Below are positions 5,925 through 8,604 of a stretch of 8,604 bases of DNA, in pieces. The position numbers and the translations under genes are program-made. The stretch spans positions 1 through 8,604 of the forward strand of contig JBBRWV010000142.1 of NCBI GenBank assembly GCA_038248985.1, written 5' to 3'. The first letter of the stretch is position 1. Every line of letters starts with the position of its first letter. The DNA comes from JBBRWV01 sp038248985. GTDB lineage: Bacteria > Planctomycetota > Phycisphaerae > WQYP01. The notes under the pieces were generated by a model. The model made no database searches. It was not told the origin of the DNA and worked only from the letters and a program-made list of their open reading frames with translations.

Positions 5925-7340
5925 ATGCTCAAGCGACTTCTTCCCATCCTTCTGCTGCTCCCCTTAACCGGTTGTTTCTCCGAGCGATCCTTTCCCATGG
6001 TCGAAGCCCAACTCGTTCCCCTCACCACCGCGGAAGTTTCTGATCGCACCTCCCTGAACAACCGCCTCTCCACCCGCCACTGGGTCGACACCGTCCACGC
6101 CAAACTCCAGCACAAACTTCCCTGGGGCGAACAACAGGCTCTCACCTCCACCTCCCTCGTCCCCCACACCAGCCTCCCCCTCGACGTCTGGACCTACTTC
6201 AACATCTCCGAGAACGGCGTCGATTCCATCTGGCACAACCTAAATGGCATCGAACAATCCGCCCAGGTCACTTCCCCCACGCCCGATTCCGCCAATCCTG
6301 CCCCCATGTGGAAAGGCTTCCACGAAACCTCCGTTCCCGTCGGCCCCGGCGTCGACCTCTACGCCCGCCTCGGCGTCCCCGAAAAATCCACCGAGATCCC
6401 CGGCAGCTACATCATCATCACCCACGGCCTTTTCGGCTCCCTCGAAGGCGTCGATATGGAAAACCATGTCCAGGCCCTCCGACAGATGGGCCACCACGTC
6501 CTCGCCATCGAAATGCGCGGCCACGGCCAAACCTGCATCCGCAGCAAAGATTCCTACGTCACCTTCGGCATCACCGAATCCGGCGACCTCCTCCGCACCG
6601 CCCACTGGCTCAAACAAACTCACCGCGCCTCGCGCGTCGGCCTCGTCACCTTCTCCCTCAGCGGCTTCGAAAGCCTCCTGGCCGCCTGGCAGGATGGTGC
6701 CACACTGGACCCCGCCGATTGGTCCCGCCCCGTCCTGCAGAATTCCCAATTCATCTCCGCCCCCTCCGCCGATAACCCTCCCGCCCCGCGCGACCCCGCC
6801 TTCAACGCCGGTATGTTCGTCGTCAGTATTCCCGCCGACACCTTCGCCACCGCCGCCCGCTTCAACAAAAAATGGGACCTCCTCGAAGCCCCCGTCAAAG
6901 CCACCTTCCAACAGCGCGTCCGCGAACGCCTCCAAACCTTTGGCGATCCCGAATCACCCACCATGGAAGGCTTCATCACCGCCGAACTCCGCCGTGGTAA
7001 ATGGTCCCAGGCTTACGGTGGAAACGCGGCCGACCTCCTCAAGGATTTCACCTGGCTTACCGACTTCAAATCCCCTGACGCGTCCTGGGCCACCGGCGTG
7101 CAACGCCTCGAATCCGTCCGCCATCCCCTCCTCGTCCTCAGCGCGGCCAATGATCCCCTCGCCACCGCTCAGGACGTCGCCGACCTCTTCAGCCGCGTGC
7201 AAAATCCCAACGTCGGCCTGATTCTCCTCAAAGGCGGCGGACACATGGGATTCTCCGCCCTCAGCGCCGATTACTATTACAGCTTGATGCGTTCCTTCTT
7301 CAACCCCCAAACCGCCCCGCGCGCTGTCACCCCAAAATAA
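5925..7340 (+). CDS. Alpha/beta-hydrolase lipoprotein (YheT-like fold)
   Basis: 471 aa from the ATG at 5925. An in-frame start further upstream (5709) would run through the neighbouring gene and bury the signal peptide, so it is rejected. Residues 1-17 are a lipoprotein signal: K3-R4, a Leu-rich core, and lipobox LTGC with C17. About 140 residues of unrecognised sequence follow, then the hydrolase fold: beta-strand IIITHG (163-168, oxyanion H167-G168), AIEMRGHGQT (194-203), nucleophile elbow TFSLSG (242-247) with S244, the acid in SAANDPLA (D410), and GGGHMGF with H440. The order and the GGHxGF ending resemble the YheT-type hydrolases. The elbow departs from GxSxG because both glycines are replaced (T242, S246). 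Likely a membrane-anchored esterase or lipase of unknown substrate. No clear Shine-Dalgarno precedes the start. Codons end strongly in C. Confidence 0.88.
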   Translation: MLKRLLPILLLLPLTGCFSERSFPMVEAQLVPLTTAEVSDRTSLNNRLSTRHWVDTVHAKLQHKLPWGEQQALTSTSLVPHTSLPLDVWTYFNISENGVDSIWHNLNGIEQSAQVTSPTPDSANPAPMWKGFHETSVPVGPGVDLYARLGVPEKSTEIPGSYIIITHGLFGSLEGVDMENHVQALRQMGHHVLAIEMRGHGQTCIRSKDSYVTFGITESGDLLRTAHWLKQTHRASRVGLVTFSLSGFESLLAAWQDGATLDPADWSRPVLQNSQFISAPSADNPPAPRDPAFNAGMFVVSIPADTFATAARFNKKWDLLEAPVKATFQQRVRERLQTFGDPESPTMEGFITAELRRGKWSQAYGGNAADLLKDFTWLTDFKSPDASWATGVQRLESVRHPLLVLSAANDPLATAQDVADLFSRVQNPNVGLILLKGGGHMGFSALSADYYYSLMRSFFNPQTAPRAVTPK

Positions 7341-7375
7341 GAGAGACGGCCCACTTCCCGTATCGCACGCCCGCG

Positions 7376-8293
7376 TCAAACCTCATCATCACTGGTGGAT
7401 TCCTCGTCGCCTTCCTCACGGGGAGGTTCCGGCACTGTCGGCTTCGCCCCCGCCACATAGTGCCCCCGCGTCTCTTCCGTTTCATTCTCAAACAGTGTCT
7501 GCTCCGGCGTGTCCTCGCGCAGCCGTATCCGGATATCCCCGTTGATCTCCGATTGCTCCACCGCAATCTTCTTCTGCCGGATCAACTCCAGCGTCGCCAG
7601 AAACAGCCCGATCATCTCCGATTTCTTCGTCCGTCCCGCAAACAGCTCCGACAGCGTCAACCCGTCCGGCCCCACCTCCTCCGCATCCCGCACCAGCCGG
7701 TCCAGAATATCCGCCTGGTGCAGCGAGATCGGCGTATCGTCATACGTCACCTCGTGCCCAAACGCCGAATGCCCCACCGACACCATGATCGCATTGAACG
7801 CATCGATCAGCCGGAATAAATCCAGATCTTCCACCTCCAGCGGCGCTTTGGCCGACGACCGCGATACCGCCCGCGGATAACGATCGCCCTCCACTTGCGC
7901 CCGCCGTTTCAAGTCCCCCGCCGCATCCTTGAAATGCTTGTACTCCAGCAACTGCTTGACCAACTCATACCGCGGGTCCGCCAGATCTTCCATCGACGCC
8001 AGCCGCTGCCCCTGCGGGTCGTTCGGATCCACCACCGGTGCCTGCTGCGGGATCAGCATTCGCGACTTGATCTCCATCAGCGTCGCCGCCATCACCAGAA
8101 ATTCTCCCGCCAGATTAATGTCAATCTTCCGAATAATCTCCACATGCTGCAGGTACTGCGTCGTAATCCGCGCGATCGGGATATTCTTGATGTCCACCTC
8201 GTCGCGCCGGATCAAATACAGCAATAGTTCCAGCGGCCCGGAATAGACTTCCAGGTTCACCTTGTAATCAGCATGGGTCAGCGGTTCGCTCAT
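7376..8293 (-). CDS. scpA: Segregation and condensation protein A (ScpA)
   Basis: 305 aa. ScpA is the kleisin subunit that bridges Smc heads and binds ScpB in the condensin complex, needed for chromosome compaction and segregation on the nucleoid. The N-terminal Smc-binding region is clear: YKVNLEVYSGPLELLLYLIR (10-29), then DEVDIKNIPIARITTQYL (31-48) and the AGEFLVMAATLMEIKSRMLIP helix (62-82). The middle (about 100-210) is the variable linker. The C-terminal winged helix is seen as GLTLSELFAGRTKKSEMIGLFLATLELIRQKKIAVEQ (211-247) followed by DIRIRL. The last 45 residues are a mainly acidic, Pro-containing tail (EEGDEESTSDDEV at the end) beyond the usual length of about 250. scpB, often the next gene, is not downstream; a convergent gene is. 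Upstream SD is weak (AGGAT). Codons end mainly in G. Confidence 0.95.
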   Translation of the reverse strand: MSEPLTHADYKVNLEVYSGPLELLLYLIRRDEVDIKNIPIARITTQYLQHVEIIRKIDINLAGEFLVMAATLMEIKSRMLIPQQAPVVDPNDPQGQRLASMEDLADPRYELVKQLLEYKHFKDAAGDLKRRAQVEGDRYPRAVSRSSAKAPLEVEDLDLFRLIDAFNAIMVSVGHSAFGHEVTYDDTPISLHQADILDRLVRDAEEVGPDGLTLSELFAGRTKKSEMIGLFLATLELIRQKKIAVEQSEINGDIRIRLREDTPEQTLFENETEETRGHYVAGAKPTVPEPPREEGDEESTSDDEV

Positions 8294-8357
8294 CCCATGA
8301 TCCTAACACCACCCTCCAACCCCGTAAATTCATGCGTTTCAACTCAAGTGCTCTTTA

Positions 8358-8386
8358 TTTATGGGACACAATCGCAGAGGCGGCAA
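8358..8386 (-). promoter_or_regulatory. Weak candidate promoter of scpA
   Basis: On the - strand TTGCCG (8381-8386) is followed after 17 nt by CATAAA (8358-8363), each matching consensus at 4 of 6 positions. It lies in the AT-richer spacer between scpA and the transposase remnant. The leader would be about 60 nt. Read-through from the insertion element is an alternative. Confidence 0.3.
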
Positions 8387-8429
8387 AATCCGCGCGAATT
8401 TGTTTTGTTTGGAAGGCAATTTTCACTAC

Positions 8430-8450
8430 TATAGCAGTTGCCAAAAGTTT
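8430..8450 (-). mobile_element. Possible terminal end of the IS630-type element
   Basis: Just beyond the transposase stop is TATAGCAGTTGCCAAAAG (8430-8447), a TA step followed by a sequence resembling IS630-type inverted-repeat ends. IS630 elements duplicate a TA target, and their ends lie close to the transposase gene, so the left boundary is probably near 8430-8434. The partner repeat is outside the window, so this is unproven. Confidence 0.4.
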
Positions 8451-8604
8451 CTAACAAATAGCGGCGGTAATTTTGTTTTGATCGGTCCGGGCGATCAGCC
8501 AATTCAGGGCGTCATCCAGCCGCGCTATTAGGGCCGCGCGGTCCCGGGCTATAAAATCGCTGAACCATTCCGCCTTGAGAATCCGCCACAACCGCTCAAT
8601 CGGG
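8451..8604 (-). CDS. IS630-family transposase, C-terminal end (partial)
   Basis: The frame read from the right edge on the - strand gives 50 codons and a TAG at 8451-8453. It starts PIERLWRILKAEWFSDF and continues to a C-terminus DQNKITAAIC. PIERLWR matches the segment of IS630/Tc1-type DDE transposases around the last catalytic acid, where (N)PIExxW is highly conserved; the E at the third visible residue is the probable third DDE residue. The N-terminal DDE part and the other IS end lie outside the window, so intactness cannot be judged. Alanine codons are mixed (3 GCG, 5 GCC, 1 GCT), unlike the GCG-dominated resident genes on this strand, which fits recent arrival. Confidence 0.85.
   Translation of the reverse strand, partial: PIERLWRILKAEWFSDFIARDRAALIARLDDALNWLIARTDQNKITAAIC

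Noticed and set aside
1..8604. CRISPR array, tRNA/rRNA genes, toxin-antitoxin or defence operon
   Set aside because: No regularly spaced direct repeats and no recognised RNA gene; none of the coding genes belongs to a defence or toxin family I recognise.

Overview
This is a GC-rich bacterial chromosome segment. It holds six complete protein genes, one gene cut by the left edge, and the tail of an IS630-type transposase cut by the right edge. A predicted exported tyrosine-rich protein, a parallel beta-helix exoprotein, two lipoproteins, a divergent fucose-isomerase-fold protein and ScpA with an acidic tail would fit the Planctomycetota/Verrucomicrobiota group. That placement is an impression from protein style, not a proven assignment.

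Layout from left to right: the C-terminal part of a coiled-coil plus tyrosine-rich protein (+, 2-421); a 237-bp pyrimidine-rich gap; dTDP-glucose 4,6-dehydratase (+, 659-1738); a bidirectional terminator (1771-1812); an orphan lipoprotein (-, 1833-2615); a short divergent promoter region; a secreted right-handed beta-helix protein (+, 2752-4002); a second convergent terminator (4009-4046); an L-fucose-isomerase-like protein (-, 4070-5770); a 154-bp divergent promoter region; an alpha/beta-hydrolase lipoprotein (+, 5925-7340); a 35-bp convergent gap without a terminator; scpA (-, 7376-8293); a 157-bp AT-richer spacer; and the 3' end of an IS630-family transposase (-, 8451-8604). No stretch over 300 bp lacks a gene.

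The genes alternate in orientation and do not form one operon; each has its own ribosome-binding site, promoter region or terminator. Several themes concern carbohydrate or the cell envelope: nucleotide-sugar synthesis, a polysaccharide-lyase-like beta-helix, a sugar-isomerase fold, and surface lipoproteins. The sequence does not show that they act together. ScpA is a housekeeping chromosome-segregation gene.

The clearest global signal is a strong base asymmetry. The + strand is C-rich whichever way the genes point, so + genes end codons in C and - genes end them in G. This looks like replication-strand skew, and it also produces many long spurious antisense frames. I found no convincing defence, CRISPR or other multi-gene novel system. 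The most interesting items are the unusual individual proteins and the regulatory architecture listed in the findings.
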